A stretch of DNA of 39,558 nt from XN24 sp047921455 (GTDB lineage: Bacteria > Pseudomonadota > Gammaproteobacteria > Steroidobacterales > XN24). Below are positions 16,741 to 24,542 of this stretch, piece by piece. Position 1 is the first letter of the stretch. Each line of letters starts with the position of its first letter. Both the position numbers and the translations under genes were made by a program. The stretch covers positions 1-39,558 of the forward strand of contig JBLRWC010000025.1 of NCBI GenBank assembly GCA_047921455.1. Direction: 5' to 3'. The notes under the pieces are model-generated. The model had not been told where the DNA came from. It ran no database searches and saw only the letters and a list, made by a program, of their open reading frames with translations.

Positions 16741-17400
16741 CTGCTGCTGGCCCTGTGTCTCGCCGCCGGCGCGGCGCAAGCGCAGGCCGAGCCGCGCTAC
16801 TACCAGCTTGAAGTGGTGATTTTCACCCATCCCGAGGGCAGCAGCCTGGAACAGCCGCTCCGCCGGCGCACGCATCCGGTTGACGAGGTTGCCGAGGCCG
16901 GTGCGGCCGATACAGCCGGTGCGGCCAGCGAATTCAGCGACTTCAACGAAGCGGAAAGTTCGCCGCAATTGCCGGCGAAATTTGCGCCCGCGGTGCAGCC
17001 GGTTGAACTCGGCGCCGTCGCCGCACGACTCAACCGCGACGGTTACACGCTGCTGTGGCACCAGGCCTGGGTACAGCCCCCGGCACAACCGCCGCGCGAC
17101 AGCGACGGTGTGCCCCTCGACGTGCTCGCGGCCTTCGGCCAGGGGCCGGCGACGCCGGACCTGTCCGGCCGGCTATCGTTCTCCCAGCGGCGTTTCCTGC
17201 ACCTCGGGCTGCAATTGGAATTGCAGTCCCCGGCCGGACTGAAGGCCGAGTTGCAGCAGCAACGCCGGATTCGACCGGGCACGGAACATTACTTCGACCA
17301 TCCGCGCATCGGCGTGATCGTGCTCGCCAGGGACGTGACCGGGCAGGTGCGGGGGGCGGAAGTCCCCGGCGATGACACTCAGTCGCCGGCCGCACCGTAG
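16741..17400 (+). CDS. csiV: CsiV-family secreted protein, 5' end lost in assembly gap
   Basis: The visible 219 residues start inside a signal peptide (LLLALCLAAGAAQAQAE). They continue with PRYYQLEVVIFTHPEG, the hallmark of the CsiV family (named in Vibrio as a septum-located protein interacting with the SEDS/peptidoglycan machinery). An acidic Ala/Glu-rich linker follows, then GYTLLWHQAWVQP, LSFSQRRFLHLGLQLEL and a C-terminal HYFDHPRIGVIVLA. The gene is regularly found directly after mfd in Gammaproteobacteria, which supports the call. The start lies in the gap. The last 22 bases overlap the end of the convergent LOV-like/GGDEF-like gene. Confidence 0.85.
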   Translation: MLLALCLAAGAAQAQAEPRYYQLEVVIFTHPEGSSLEQPLRRRTHPVDEVAEAGAADTAGAASEFSDFNEAESSPQLPAKFAPAVQPVELGAVAARLNRDGYTLLWHQAWVQPPAQPPRDSDGVPLDVLAAFGQGPATPDLSGRLSFSQRRFLHLGLQLELQSPAGLKAELQQQRRIRPGTEHYFDHPRIGVIVLARDVTGQVRGAEVPGDDTQSPAAP

Positions 17401-18368
17401 TCGCGCACCACCAGTTGCTCAGTGCCGTTCGCCTGGGCGGCGACCAGTGATGCGCGCGCCGCCGCCAGCAAGCCCCGCCAGTCGCCCGACTGGCCCGGCT
17501 GGCCCGGCTGCGCCAGCAGAACCACGGCGCTGAACGTCAGCGTGCGGCTCAGCGGCGCATGCGGGTTGCGGATCGCGAGCGCGCGTACCCGGTCGCAGAC
17601 GCGCCGGGCGTGCGACTCCAGCAGGTCGCGTTGCATGTCGGTTCCCAGCGCGGCGAACTCGGCCCCGCCGAGCCGGGCCGCCACGTCGCTGGCACGGCGG
17701 AACGCGGCCGCGACGCTGCGCGCGGCCATGCGCAACGAAGAGTCTCCCGCGACCCGGCCGAACGTCTCCAGGTAAGTATCGAAGTAGTCCGGTGCGAACA
17801 GGAACAGGGCGAGCGGCCGCCGCTCACGCGCGCTGGAAAACCACGCCAGTTCCAGCGCCAGCTCGAAACCGCGTTCGCTCTGCAGTCCCGTCAGGCGGTC
17901 GACGGCGTCACCCTCGTAAAGTTGCCCTGGGGCCGCCTGGCTCGCCTCGGCGCCGCACCCCAGCCTGAGCTCCGTTTCACGTTGTGCCGAGACGTCGCGC
18001 GCAAAACCGAGCCACCAGCGCCGGCCGGCGGCGTCGCGGCATGGCTCGATCCGCAAGGCGTTCCAGTACATGGCCCCGTCGGGCCGATAGTTGCGCAGTA
18101 CGACGCTGGCGCTGCGCTCCTCGTTTATGGCGGCCCGCAGTTCGGCAAGCGCGGGCTGTTCGCGGTCGCCGCCCTGCAGAACGCGCAGGTTGCCGCCAGC
18201 AAGCTCGGCGCGGCTGAAGCCGGACAGTTTCTCGTAGGCGGCGTTGAGCCACACCACCGGGTGATCCGGGTGCTCGCCGTCGACCATCACGACGCCCTCG
18301 CCGCTGGCCTCGAGCGCGCGCTGCAGGAGTTCGCCGGGGACCCCCGTGATGTCGGTTGGCCGCGTCAC
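17379..18368 (-). CDS. LOV-like PAS domain fused to degenerate GGDEF domain
   Basis: This 329-residue cytosolic protein has a PAS domain (about 13-130) of the LOV type: VVWLNAAYEKLSGFSRAEL, GGNLRVLQGGDR, LRNYRPDGAMYWNALRIEP and GFARDVSAQRE. The photoactive Cys of the LOV motif (NCRFLQ) is Leu61 here, and the late Gln is Ala. A GGDEF-type domain follows (159-325), beginning RLTGLQSERGFELAL. Its signature is GGAEF (234-238), the first metal-binding Asp is Ala192, and the guanine-contacting Asn is replaced near Leu200. Diguanylate cyclase activity is therefore unlikely. The GTG start overlaps the stop of the upstream gene (GTGA). Its 3' end overlaps csiV by 22 bases. Confidence 0.86.
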   Translation of the reverse strand: MTRPTDITGVPGELLQRALEASGEGVVMVDGEHPDHPVVWLNAAYEKLSGFSRAELAGGNLRVLQGGDREQPALAELRAAINEERSASVVLRNYRPDGAMYWNALRIEPCRDAAGRRWWLGFARDVSAQRETELRLGCGAEASQAAPGQLYEGDAVDRLTGLQSERGFELALELAWFSSARERRPLALFLFAPDYFDTYLETFGRVAGDSSLRMAARSVAAAFRRASDVAARLGGAEFAALGTDMQRDLLESHARRVCDRVRALAIRNPHAPLSRTLTFSAVVLLAQPGQPGQSGDWRGLLAAARASLVAAQANGTEQLVVRDYGAAGD

Positions 18369-19108
18369 GCGATGCCCTGCTCGCCCAGCACCGCATGGAG
18401 CAGTCGACGTGCCGCCGCCATGCCCTGCGCGACCCAGCGTTCGAGCTCGCCGTGAATGTCCGTGCCGCGGCCGGCCGCCCGGTTTACCACCACCGCGCAG
18501 CAGGCGTACTCGAGGCCGATTTCACGCGCCAGGGCCGCCTCGGGCATGCCCGTCATGCCAACAATGTCGCAACCATCGCGCGCCAGGCGGTCGATCTCGG
18601 CGGCAGTCTCGAGCCGCGGGCCCTGGGTCGCGGCATAGACGCCGCCATCGACCAGTTCGAGTCCCGCTCGCCCTGCCGCGGCCAACAGCAACGCGCGCAA
18701 CCCGGCGCTATAGGGTGTGCTGAAATCGATGTGCTGCACGGCCCGTTCGGGCCCGTCGAAAAAAGTGTGCGCCCGGCCCCAGGTGTAATCGACCAGCTGG
18801 TCGGGAATGACCAGCGCGCCGGGCGGAAACCCGTCGCCGATGCCGCCGACCGCATTGATCGCAATGACGCGCCTGGCGCCGGCGTCGTGCAGCGCCTGGA
18901 TGTTGGCGCGGTAGTTCACCGCGTGGGGCGCGATCGTGTGCTCGAGTCCATGCCGGGCAAGAAACACGATTTCCTGTTGCCCGAACCGGCCGTGCAGCAG
19001 CGGCGCCGAGGGCGCGCCCCACGGCGTCGTCACGGACCGGCGTTGCACCCGTTCCAGGCCATCGAGGCTCGCCAGGCCGGTGCCGCCGATTATGCCCAGC
19101 AGGGTCAT
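18365..19108 (-). CDS. S-methyl-5'-thioinosine phosphorylase (PNP/MTAP family)
   Basis: The 247-residue protein belongs to the trimeric MTAP/PNP family: GIIGGTGL at the N-terminus (phosphate loop), FLARHGLEHTIAPHAVNYRANI, AINAVGGIG, TQGPRLETAAEI and GMTGMPEAALARE. Where adenine-specific MTAP has Asp residues (TDYD), this protein has VVVNRAAG with Asn209. That is the residue type seen in 6-oxopurine phosphorylases, so methylthioinosine is the likelier substrate. Products would be hypoxanthine and methylthioribose-1-phosphate. The upstream gene, overlapping by 4 bases, is hpt, which can recycle hypoxanthine. Conversion of MTA to MTI would need a deaminase encoded elsewhere. Confidence 0.87.
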   Translation of the reverse strand: MTLLGIIGGTGLASLDGLERVQRRSVTTPWGAPSAPLLHGRFGQQEIVFLARHGLEHTIAPHAVNYRANIQALHDAGARRVIAINAVGGIGDGFPPGALVIPDQLVDYTWGRAHTFFDGPERAVQHIDFSTPYSAGLRALLLAAAGRAGLELVDGGVYAATQGPRLETAAEIDRLARDGCDIVGMTGMPEAALAREIGLEYACCAVVVNRAAGRGTDIHGELERWVAQGMAAARRLLHAVLGEQGIA

Positions 19109-19665
19109 GCGCAGTCATCCTCGTCGGTCAGCGCGTAGACAGCCGGATATTGCCGGTGCCGCTCGTGATAATCCATGCCGCAGCCGAACAGGTAATGGTC
19201 GCCGAGTTGCAGCCCGGTGTAATCGGCCTGCAGCCCGGGGGCGCGGCGCTCGTGCAGCTTCTCCACCAGCACGGCGCTGCGCACGTCCGCGGCGCCCTGC
19301 GCGCGGCAATCAGCCAGGATCGCGGCCAGCGTATGGCCCTCGTCCAGGATGTCGTCCACCACCAGCACCGCGCGCCCGGCCAGCGGCGTACGCGGCCGGG
19401 CGATCCAGTCGATCTCCGGGCCGCCGCGCGTGCCGCCGCGATAACGGCTGGCATGCACATAGTCCAGCTGCAGCGGAAACGCGAGGCGCTGCAACAGCCA
19501 CGCCGTCGGCATCAGGCCGCCGATCATGACCGCCAGCACCAGCGGATCGCGGTCACCGAGATCGCGTTCGATCTCGGCCGCCATGCGATCGAGGGCCTGT
19601 TCGACGGCGCCCTGATCCGCCAGCTCCGACCCGGGGGCGCGGCCGGCTTCAGAATTGTCCTGCAT
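19105..19665 (-). CDS. hpt: Hypoxanthine-guanine phosphoribosyltransferase
   Basis: The 186-residue cytosolic enzyme transfers phosphoribose from PRPP to hypoxanthine or guanine. The PRPP-binding signature is VLVVDDILDEGHTL. Other family segments are LVLAVMIGGLMPTAWLL (pyrophosphate loop), HASRYRGGT (flexible catalytic loop) and the C-terminal LFGCGMDYHERHRQYPAVYAL. ATG 19663-19665 shares one base with the nagZ stop (TGATG); the longer in-frame extension is Arg/Gly-rich and lies inside nagZ. It is co-transcribed with the methylthioinosine phosphorylase, whose product hypoxanthine is its substrate. Confidence 0.93.
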   Translation of the reverse strand: MQDNSEAGRAPGSELADQGAVEQALDRMAAEIERDLGDRDPLVLAVMIGGLMPTAWLLQRLAFPLQLDYVHASRYRGGTRGGPEIDWIARPRTPLAGRAVLVVDDILDEGHTLAAILADCRAQGAADVRSAVLVEKLHERRAPGLQADYTGLQLGDHYLFGCGMDYHERHRQYPAVYALTDEDDCA

Positions 19666-20711
19666 CAATCGCTCTCCAGTACCAGCCGTGGCCGGCCATC
19701 TTCGAATTCCCTCACTCGGGCCTCCGCGCGCTGCCATTCCGGCATGGCGTGCAGTGCCGTCTCGTAGTTGCCTCGCCCCCGCAGCCGGGCGAGCCGCAGG
19801 TGCGCGGCCGGTTCGTACCAGTCGCCCAGCGCCTCGACCACCGCGATCGCCGCCGGCCGGTCGTTGCACACCAGCACCACGTCGCAGCCGACTTCCAGCG
19901 CCAGCGCGGCGCGCTCCGCCGGCGAGCCCGCAAAGGCCGCGCCGGCCATGGAGAGATCATCGGAAAAAATCGCTCCCTGGAAACGCAAGCGGATGCGCAG
20001 CTCGGTGCCCAGCCACCAGCGCGAGAAACCCGCCGGCATGCGATCCAGCCGGGAATACACCACGTGCGCGACCATGACCCCCGCGAGCCCTTCGGCGATG
20101 AGCGACTCGTAGGGCCGCATGTCGTCGAGCAGGTCGGCGTACGGGCGACGATCTTCCGGCAGCGCGTGGTGCGAATCAGCCACCACGCCGCCGTGGCCGG
20201 GAAAGTGCTTGCCGACCGCGCCCATGCCCGCGCGCCGCATGCCGGCGGCGAAGCGGCCCGCCAGGCGCGCAACGATTTCCGGATCGCGGTGAAAGGCGCG
20301 ATCGCCAATGACCTCGCTGAGACCGTAATCGAGATCGAGCACGGGCGCAAAACTCAGGTCCACGCCGGCCGCGCGCAATTCAGCCGCCATCAGCCAGCCG
20401 CAGCTCTCGGCCAGCTGCAAGGCCGCGTCGCGGTCCAGCTCGAAATGCCGGCCGAGCATGTGCATCGGCGGCAACGGCGTGAAGCCCGTGCGGAAGCGCT
20501 GCACGCGCCCGCCCTCCTGGTCGACGGCAATCACCAGTTCAGGGTGCCGCAAGGCATGAATCTCGGACGTGAGCTCGCGCAACTGCTCGGGTGATTCGTA
20601 GTTTCGGCTGAACAGGATCACGCCGCCCACGTTGGGGTGCGCGAGCAGTTCGCGATCCTCCGGCGCCAGCCGGGTACCCGCGATATCCAGCATCACCGGG
20701 CCCAGCGTCAT
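19665..20711 (-). CDS. nagZ: Beta-N-acetylhexosaminidase NagZ (peptidoglycan recycling)
   Basis: NagZ removes GlcNAc from anhydro-muropeptides in the cytoplasm, feeding wall recycling and AmpC signalling. The 348-residue GH3 enzyme has GGVILFSRNYES (30-40), AVDQEGGRVQR, the loop GKHFPGHGGVVADSH (167-181) with the Asp-His general-acid dyad, and IFSDDLSMAG near 248-257 with the nucleophile Asp. Length fits the family (E. coli 341), and no signal peptide is present. It overlaps the upstream YkuD-domain gene by 4 bases (ATGA) and hpt by one base. The overlap suggests the YkuD enzyme acts in the same pathway. Confidence 0.96.
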   Translation of the reverse strand: MTLGPVMLDIAGTRLAPEDRELLAHPNVGGVILFSRNYESPEQLRELTSEIHALRHPELVIAVDQEGGRVQRFRTGFTPLPPMHMLGRHFELDRDAALQLAESCGWLMAAELRAAGVDLSFAPVLDLDYGLSEVIGDRAFHRDPEIVARLAGRFAAGMRRAGMGAVGKHFPGHGGVVADSHHALPEDRRPYADLLDDMRPYESLIAEGLAGVMVAHVVYSRLDRMPAGFSRWWLGTELRIRLRFQGAIFSDDLSMAGAAFAGSPAERAALALEVGCDVVLVCNDRPAAIAVVEALGDWYEPAAHLRLARLRGRGNYETALHAMPEWQRAEARVREFEDGRPRLVLESD

Positions 20712-21208
20712 GCCGGCGGTCCCTCGGTAATGAGCACTTCAATGCCGGCCGGCACCAGCTCGAACAATTCGATCACGTCGCTGTTACGCATGCGGATGCA
20801 ACCGTGCGATGCGGGCACCCCGAGTGGCTGGTCGTCCGGCGTGCCGTGGATATAGATGTAACGACGCATGGTGTCGACCGCACCGAGCCGGTTGCGCCCG
20901 GGTTCCAGGCCGCTCAGCCAGAGGATGCGGCTGAGAATCCAGTCGCGGTCGGGATGGGCGCGCGCCAGCGCCGGCGTCCAGGTCTCACCCGTCGGCCGCC
21001 GCCCGACCAGCACCGCGCCTGCCGGCAAGCCGGCGCCGATGCGGGCGCGCACCACGTGGCGGCCACGCGGCGTCCGGCCGCTGTCGCGCGCTTCGCCGGC
21101 GCCGTTGCGCGCGGTCGATACCGGCCAGGAACGCGCCGGGGCGCCGGGCCGATGCAATGCCAGGCGCTGTGCGGCGAGGTCTATTTCGATGCGGGTCGCC
21201 GGTTTCAT
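20708..21208 (-). CDS. YkuD-domain protein without signal peptide; likely cytosolic L,D-carboxypeptidase
   Basis: The 166-residue protein is essentially one YkuD domain. It starts at once with the first strand (TRIEIDLAAQRLALHRPG) and carries the catalytic motif HGTPDD (His121) and SHGCIRM (Cys137, Arg139). Typical L,D-transpeptidases are exported by a signal peptide or membrane anchor. Here none is present, and an upstream extension is blocked by rlmD 9 bases away. It overlaps nagZ, a cytosolic recycling enzyme. ElsL of Acinetobacter baumannii is a known cytosolic YkuD enzyme acting as L,D-carboxypeptidase on recycled muropeptides. The same role is inferred here. Generic YkuD transpeptidase remains the alternative. 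Confidence 0.88.
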   Translation of the reverse strand: MKPATRIEIDLAAQRLALHRPGAPARSWPVSTARNGAGEARDSGRTPRGRHVVRARIGAGLPAGAVLVGRRPTGETWTPALARAHPDRDWILSRILWLSGLEPGRNRLGAVDTMRRYIYIHGTPDDQPLGVPASHGCIRMRNSDVIELFELVPAGIEVLITEGPPA

Positions 21209-21217
21209 GCTGCGGAC

Positions 21218-22540
21218 TCAAGCCTTGTCGCTGCGTTCGAACAATGCGATCGACTCCACGTGGGCAGTATGCGGAAACATATCCATTACGCCGGCCCCGC
21301 TGAGCCGATAGCCGAACTCGTTGACGAGGATACCTGCATCACGCGCGAGCGTCCCGGGATGACAGGAGACATACACGATGCGCGCCGGCCGCAACACGGG
21401 CACGAGGTGAATGGACGCCTCGGCACCGGCCCGCGGCGGATCGAGCAGCAGCGCCTCGCAGGGCGCCTGCGCCCACGGCAAGTCGCGACAGTCCTCGAAC
21501 AGGTTGGCGACATGAAACTCCGCCTCGAGGCCGTTGTGCGCGGCATTTTCCCGGGCCCGTTCGACCAGTGCCGGGTCGCCCTCGACGCCGCACACGCGCG
21601 CGCCGCGCCGGGCCAGCGCGAGGCTGAAGTTGCCGAGCCCGCAAAACAGGTCCACGACGCGATCCCCCGGCGCAAATGCCAGCAATTCCACCGCGCGCGC
21701 GACCGCCTGGTCGTTGATGGCGGCATTGATCTGCACGAAGTCGGTCGGCAGAAAGGCAATCTCGAGGTCGAATGCAGCGATGCGATAGCGCGGCCGGGGG
21801 GTGTCGGCGTGCAGCGGCCGCAGCGTGTCGAGGCCACCGGGCTGCAGCCAGATATCGACCTGCTGCGCCGTGCCGAAACGATCGAGTGCGATCATGTCCT
21901 GCGGCGAGAGCGGCTCCATGACCCGAAATACCAGCGCGCTGCGATCATCGCCAACCGCGACTTCGACCTGCGGTACCCGGCGCGCGATGCTGAGCTCGCC
22001 GATGAGCTCGGCCAGCGCCGGCAGCATGGCGCCGACGCCGCCGGCCAGCACCTCGCAGCTGTCCATGATCGCCACCAGCGGCGAGCGTCGCTCACGAAAC
22101 CCGACCAGCACCCGGCCCTTTTTGTCCACCTTGCGGACGCTCAGGCGCGCGCGCCGGCGGTACCCCCAGGCCGGCCCCGCGATGGGCGCCCAGCGGGTCG
22201 CCGCACGCACGTGCCCGATCCTTGCGAGGCTGTCGTGCAGGCTGTCGTCCTTCGCGGCGAGCTGGGCCGGGGCCGCCATGTGCTGCAGGCTGCAGCCGCC
22301 GCACAAGCCGAAGTGCGGGCAACGCGGCGCGACCCGCTCCGCAGCGGCGTCCAGCACCTCCACCAGCACGGCGTCATCGTGGCTGCGCCGCCGGCTGACG
22401 CGGCTGGCAATGACACGCTCACCAGGCAGCGCATCGGCAATGAACACCGTCTTGCCGTCGATCCTGGCGACGCCGCGGCCATCGTGCGCCAGGTCCAGCA
22501 CCTGGGCCTCGAACGGCGCCGGATCGACTTTGCGGCTCAC
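21218..22540 (-). CDS. rlmD: 23S rRNA (uracil-1939-C5)-methyltransferase RlmD
   Basis: RlmD uses SAM to make m5U1939 in 23S rRNA. The 440-residue protein (E. coli 433) has an N-terminal TRAM domain (VLDLAHDGRGVARIDGKTVF), the iron-sulfur Cys cluster CPHFGLCGGCSLQHM with a further Cys later (MDSCEV), the SAM-binding VVDLFCGLGNFSLALA, and LLDPPRAGAE. The catalytic Cys region is VYVSCHPGTLARD. The start is GTG 22538-22540, overlapping the stop of the exonuclease gene (GTGA), with VSRKVDPAPFEAQVL leading into TRAM. An upstream in-frame ATG would add about 68 Arg/Gly-rich residues over the neighbouring gene and is rejected. Confidence 0.94.
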   Translation of the reverse strand: MSRKVDPAPFEAQVLDLAHDGRGVARIDGKTVFIADALPGERVIASRVSRRRSHDDAVLVEVLDAAAERVAPRCPHFGLCGGCSLQHMAAPAQLAAKDDSLHDSLARIGHVRAATRWAPIAGPAWGYRRRARLSVRKVDKKGRVLVGFRERRSPLVAIMDSCEVLAGGVGAMLPALAELIGELSIARRVPQVEVAVGDDRSALVFRVMEPLSPQDMIALDRFGTAQQVDIWLQPGGLDTLRPLHADTPRPRYRIAAFDLEIAFLPTDFVQINAAINDQAVARAVELLAFAPGDRVVDLFCGLGNFSLALARRGARVCGVEGDPALVERARENAAHNGLEAEFHVANLFEDCRDLPWAQAPCEALLLDPPRAGAEASIHLVPVLRPARIVYVSCHPGTLARDAGILVNEFGYRLSGAGVMDMFPHTAHVESIALFERSDKA

Positions 22541-23319
22541 GCACGGCCCCAGGCGGCAAGAAACTCCGCGAGATGGGGGCGCCCGTCCTGGCGCAGGGTA
22601 TCGACCACCAGCTGCTGCTCCGCTTCGAGTTCCGCCGCGCTGCGCCGGCCGCGGAATTGTTCGAAGTGCAGAAAAACCAGCCAGGTATTGAGCACGTCGG
22701 TCTCGCAATAATCCCGGATGGCACCCAGCCGGCCGTGGCGCCATTCGTCCCAGACGCGATCCCCGCTCAGGCCGAGCTTGCCCGGCAAACCCAGCAGGAC
22801 GGCAATCTCGTCAAGGCGCGCCGCGCCGCGGAACTGGAAATTGGCGAGCACGTCCATCAGGTCGATATGGCGCCAATGGAAACGGCCGAGGTAGTTGTTG
22901 TAGCGAAAGTCGCGGTCGGCGTCGCCGGTCTCCCAGTAGCGCGGCGCGGCGATGCCGTGTCGCAGGGCGCGGTAATGCAGCACCGGCAGATCGAAACCCG
23001 AGCCGTTCCACGACACGAGGTCCGGTGTAAACCGTTCGATACCGTCGAAAAAGCGCCGTACCAGCTCCGCCTCGTCAGCGTCGCCGGCCGTGGCGTCACC
23101 CAAAGACCAGAGCTTGAAACCCTCGCGCGAGCGTAGCGCGCAGGAAATGGCGACAATGCGATGCTGGTGCAGCGGCAAAAAGTCGTTACCCGCGCGCTCA
23201 CGCCGCAACGCGAACATCGCCTGCGCCACGTCTTCGTCGGCCAGCCCGTCCAGCGCGAGGTAACGGCGCCCAAAGTCCACGTCCGGCACGGTCTCGATGT
23301 CGAACACCAGCGTATTCAT
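22537..23319 (-). CDS. Predicted 3'-5' exonuclease (PolB-like, DnaQ fold)
   Basis: This 260-residue protein has the DEDDy exonuclease motifs: LVFDIETVPD (Exo I, residues 4-13), LVSWNGSGFDLPVL (Exo II) and DYCETDVLNTW (Exo III, Tyr and Asp). This arrangement is that of the predicted 3'-5' exonuclease family related to the PolB exonuclease domain (PF10108). Polymerase motifs are absent, so it would act as a free nuclease on RNA or DNA ends; the physiological substrate is unknown. ATG 23317-23319 overlaps the acpS stop by 4 bases. The longer in-frame start lies inside acpS and is rejected. Confidence 0.88.
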   Translation of the reverse strand: MNTLVFDIETVPDVDFGRRYLALDGLADEDVAQAMFALRRERAGNDFLPLHQHRIVAISCALRSREGFKLWSLGDATAGDADEAELVRRFFDGIERFTPDLVSWNGSGFDLPVLHYRALRHGIAAPRYWETGDADRDFRYNNYLGRFHWRHIDLMDVLANFQFRGAARLDEIAVLLGLPGKLGLSGDRVWDEWRHGRLGAIRDYCETDVLNTWLVFLHFEQFRGRRSAAELEAEQQLVVDTLRQDGRPHLAEFLAAWGRA

Positions 23320-23702
23320 GTCCCGGCCCTCAGCAGTACAGCAAATGCCACAACCAGGCCCGCCTCGTCCGTCAGGCTGACGTGGCCCGCGCCGATCCCC
23401 ATGCGCTCGCACAATGCCCGGCCGCGCGCCGAGTAGATGATTTCGGGCTTGCCGCGTGCGTCGGCCACGGTGCCCACGTCGCGAATCCACATGCCGTTGC
23501 GAAAGCCCGTGCCCATCGCCTTGACGACGGCTTCCTTGGCGGCGAAGTGCATGGCGAGGAACCGCGCCTTGCGCTTGTGGCGCCGGTATTGCGCGTCTTC
23601 CTCGGGCAACAGCAGGCGGCGCACGAAATGCTCGCCAAAGCGTTCCAGCGTCGCCTCGACGCGCGCCAGTTTCACGACGTCGGTGCCGATGCCGAAAATC
23701 AT
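23316..23702 (-). CDS. acpS: Holo-[acyl-carrier-protein] synthase
   Basis: AcpS transfers phosphopantetheine from CoA to ACP, activating it for fatty-acid and lipid A synthesis. The 128-residue protein (E. coli 126) has FGIGTDVVKLARVE with the metal-binding Asp8, and ARFLAMHFAAKEAVVKAMGTGF with the conserved Glu of the KEA motif. The C-terminal strand is VSLTDEAGLVVAFAVL. It overlaps pdxJ by 4 bases, and pdxJ-acpS is an ancient gene pair. Confidence 0.96.
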   Translation of the reverse strand: MIFGIGTDVVKLARVEATLERFGEHFVRRLLLPEEDAQYRRHKRKARFLAMHFAAKEAVVKAMGTGFRNGMWIRDVGTVADARGKPEIIYSARGRALCERMGIGAGHVSLTDEAGLVVAFAVLLRAGT

Positions 23703-24436
23703 TGCAAGCGCGCTTCGGTCATGAGCCGCTTCATCTCGATGACCGCCGTCGACAGGCCATCGAAAATGGCCCGCGCGATGATCGCATGGCCGATATTCAG
23801 CTCGATGATTTCCGGCAAGCGCGCGATCGGCTGGACGTTGTGGTAATTCAGGCCGTGGCCGGCATTTACCGCCAGGCCGAGGGCCGTGCCCGCCTGCGCC
23901 GCCGCGCGCACCCGCTCGAGCTCACTGGCGATCGTGCGCTGGTCCGTTGCATCCGCGTAACACCCGGTGTGCAGCTCCACCACCGGCGCGCCCACGGCCA
24001 CGCTGGCCTCGAGCTGTTGCGGCTCCGGATCGATAAACAGCGAGACGCGGATACCCGCTTCGCGTAACTGCGTCACGGCATCGCGCACCCGGTCCAGCTG
24101 CCCTGCGACATCCAGGCCGCCTTCCGTGGTCAGCTCCTCGCGCCGTTCCGGGACCAGGCAGACATCGCGTGGCCGAATCTCGGTCGCGATGCGCAACATT
24201 TCCGTGGTGACCGCCATCTCCAGGTTCATGCGCGTCTGCAAGACATCTTTCATTGCGCCCAGGTCGCGGTCCTGGATATGGCGGCGATCCTCGCGCAGGT
24301 GCAGCGTGATGCTGTCCGCACCGGCCTGTTCCGCCATCAGCGCCGCATAGACCGGGTCCGGGTAGCGCGTGTGGCGCGCCTGCCGGATGGTGGCGACATG
24401 ATCGATATTGACCCCGAGGGCAATCGTGTTCTTCAT
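23699..24436 (-). CDS. pdxJ: Pyridoxine 5'-phosphate synthase
   Basis: PdxJ condenses 1-deoxyxylulose-5-phosphate with 3-amino-2-oxopropyl phosphate in vitamin B6 synthesis. The 245-residue TIM-barrel protein (E. coli 243) shows LGVNIDHVATIRQARHTRYPDP, ADSITLHLREDRRHIQDRD, CLVPERREELTTEGG and AVNAGHGLNYHNV. ATG 24434-24436 is used; an in-frame start nine codons earlier (MMHQPQDAG) is possible but adds a non-family tail. The 106 bases between recO and this ATG are the widest gap in the 20-kb run of minus-strand genes and may hold a promoter. An A/T patch (CAAAATAG) lies there, but I cannot assign -35/-10 boxes. Confidence 0.95.
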   Translation of the reverse strand: MKNTIALGVNIDHVATIRQARHTRYPDPVYAALMAEQAGADSITLHLREDRRHIQDRDLGAMKDVLQTRMNLEMAVTTEMLRIATEIRPRDVCLVPERREELTTEGGLDVAGQLDRVRDAVTQLREAGIRVSLFIDPEPQQLEASVAVGAPVVELHTGCYADATDQRTIASELERVRAAAQAGTALGLAVNAGHGLNYHNVQPIARLPEIIELNIGHAIIARAIFDGLSTAVIEMKRLMTEARLQ

Positions 24437-24542
24437 TCCGGCGTCCTGCGGTTGATGCATCACTGCAACTATTTTGCCATTGATCGGGGACCCGGCAGCA
24501 ACGAGCCGAAAACCGCGCCCCGCCAGGCCCGGTCGCAGCCGC

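Noticed and set aside
14464..17088. 874-codon minus-strand frame opposite mfd
   Set aside because: High-GC shadow of mfd: no recognisable motif, composition rich in Arg, Gln, His and Asp, and it also crosses the N block.
12991..17400. A single 1469-codon plus-strand frame covering mfd and the CsiV-like gene
   Set aside because: It reads through 100 N of arbitrary length. The two parts match different families, and a signal peptide begins right after the gap. Its first 54 codons also lie inside aguB in another frame.
17478..17515. Short GGCCCGGCT tandem in the LOV-like gene, possible slippage site
   Set aside because: Only two copies, length is a multiple of three, and the frame is intact; too weak to claim phase variation.
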